64,000 nt of DNA from Candidatus Moanabacter tarae (GTDB taxonomy: Bacteria > Verrucomicrobiota > Verrucomicrobiia > Opitutales > UBA2987). The position numbers were made by a program, and so were the translations under genes. A model generated the notes under the pieces. It saw only the letters and a program-made list of their open reading frames with translations. It did no database searches and had not been told where the DNA came from. The stretch lies in assembly GCA_003226295.1 (NCBI GenBank), contig CP029803.1, forward strand, positions 102,226 to 166,225, in the 5' to 3' direction. Below, in pieces: positions 63,213-64,000 of this stretch; the first letter of the stretch is position 1, and every line of letters begins with the position of its first letter.

Positions 63213-64000
63213 TTAGGAGTTCTTCCCTCCCTTAGTGAAGATGCTGACGCGGGTTCTTTTCCCCCCGACTATTTCCTTGGCTCTCCGCAAAGCTTGGGCA
63301 GTTGAGAGGGTCGGGTTCTGGGAATCTTCCGGGAAGATGTTCTCACTCCCAATGACTTCAATTAGGCCTGAGTTTCGAAAGACCTGAAAAACTTCTTCGC
63401 GAGCCTCACTGACCAACAAGTAGCGCCCGATTTCACGCATGTTTCGAACTAGTTCGATGAGCGCGAGGGCACTGGTCGAGTCAAGATGGTGGGCATTCCG
63501 CATCTTTAAGATTACCACCTTGAGATTAGAATCCTCTACAAGACGTCGCATCTGATCGCGGAAAAGCTCGGCGGCCCCGAAGAAGAGTTCACCTTCAACA
63601 TGAACAATTGAGACTTCCGGATCGTGACGGGATTTTCCTTTTTCCAAAGGAGCGAGGTCTCCATCTTTACTGGCAGTATACTCGATTAATTCGGGAACAG
63701 CCGCTTTGCGAACAAAGAGGAAAATTGAAGTTATGGTGCCCAAAAGGATCCCGAACTCGAGTTTAACTAACAAAGCGGAAAGGAAAGTAGTAGTGAATAC
63801 TATAGCGTCAGACTTGGTTGTTTTCAGAGACACGTTGATATCGTAACGGTTGATTAGAGATAGCCCAATAGAGATTACAACAACTCCCAAGGCGGCTTTG
63901 GGAACATAGGCAACTAATCCTCCAAAAAGGGCGGCGACAAAAGTACAAATAAGACCGCTGATGATACTTGAGAAAGGTGATGTGGCATTGCTGTTGTAGT
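63213..64000 (-). CDS. SulP-family anion transporter with STAS domain, 5' end cut by window edge
   Basis: C-terminal 262 or so residues of a sulfate/bicarbonate-type permease. The minus-strand frame is open to the right edge; the TTG at 63890 is internal. Upstream sequence reads NATSPFSSIISGLICTFVAA then LFGGLVAYVPKAALGVVVIS, typical of the last SulP helices. The cytosolic STAS domain follows: VSIVHVEGELFFGAAELFRD, then VVILKMRNAHHLDSTSALAL with the conserved Asp-Ser-Thr anti-sigma-antagonist motif, and a C-terminal basic tail. The substrate may be sulfate, bicarbonate or C4-dicarboxylates. Na+- or H+-coupling cannot be judged from the fragment. Confidence 0.9.
   Translation of the reverse strand, partial: YNSNATSPFSSIISGLICTFVAALFGGLVAYVPKAALGVVVISIGLSLINRYDINVSLKTTKSDAIVFTTTFLSALLVKLEFGILLGTITSIFLFVRKAAVPELIEYTASKDGDLAPLEKGKSRHDPEVSIVHVEGELFFGAAELFRDQMRRLVEDSNLKVVILKMRNAHHLDSTSALALIELVRNMREIGRYLLVSEAREEVFQVFRNSGLIEVIGSENIFPEDSQNPTLSTAQALRRAKEIVGGKRTRVSIFTKGGKNS

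Noticed and set aside
1..64000. CRISPR arrays, insertion sequences, phage or integrase genes
   Set aside because: No regularly spaced direct repeats, transposase or integrase motifs were found in any frame I read.

Overview
This 64 kb window is a bacterial chromosome segment of middling GC. It has no rRNA or tRNA genes, no CRISPR array and no recognisable insertion sequence. Several features point to the Planctomycetes-Verrucomicrobia-Chlamydiae superphylum, most likely a marine or host-associated verrucomicrobium. These are a Chlamydia-like class Ic ribonucleotide reductase, an NTP/NDP (Npt-type) transporter, a redundant set of oxidative sugar-catabolism and phytanoyl-CoA dioxygenase-type enzymes, and an unusual membrane/coiled-coil protein pair. 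The lineage is an inference from gene content; no marker gene is present to prove it.

Layout. 0-4.6 kb: an RND efflux pump (adaptor plus permease, the permease cut by the left edge). 4.9-18.7 kb: a loosely packed, mixed-strand catabolic region with two PhyH-type dioxygenases, a malate/lactate-type dehydrogenase, a DUF2848 protein, a zinc-type alcohol dehydrogenase, a TIM-barrel isomerase, an RraA-like aldolase, a rhamnose/fucose-type mutarotase, a sugar-lactone hydrolase and an aldo/keto reductase. The last four resemble a non-phosphorylating deoxysugar oxidation route. 19.0-19.2 kb: a compact structured transcript with an exceptionally long Shine-Dalgarno sequence, a 13-codon ORF and a strong terminator. 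19.3-22.9 kb: a thioredoxin-like protein, SelO and a LarA-like protein. 23.4-26.5 kb: a + strand run (unknown small protein, PhyH dioxygenase, VOC protein, metallo-beta-lactamase-fold hydrolase, RidA-like protein). 26.7-41.5 kb: further accessory metabolism (Gfo/Idh/MocA, MFS, mannonate dehydratase, sulfotransferase, SGNH hydrolase, MscS channel, amidohydrolase, two class-III aminotransferases, an apparently frameshifted sterol-desaturase-family gene, an SDR). 41.8-49.0 kb: Npt transporter, thioredoxin reductase, TatD, NhaC antiporter, FKBP isomerase and a TlpA-like thioredoxin. 49.6-54.4 kb: the nrdB-nrdA operon, with tandem NrdR boxes over its promoter and a terminator behind it. 54.4-59.7 kb: a cysteine/cystathionine synthase, a TonB-dependent receptor divergent from a cobalamin/siderophore-type binding protein, a Fur-family regulator and peptide deformylase. 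59.7-62.9 kb: two overlapping genes resembling an ExbB/MotA-like channel protein and a long coiled-coil partner. 63.2 kb to the right edge: a SulP anion transporter (partial).

The most unusual items are the mini-transcript at about 19.05 kb, the tyrosine-less NrdB, the 59.7-62.9 kb membrane pair, and a sterol-desaturase gene whose N-terminus is restored by one extra A in an A-run at codon 3. All coordinates were read by eye from the sequence. Family assignments rest on motif recognition, not on database searches.
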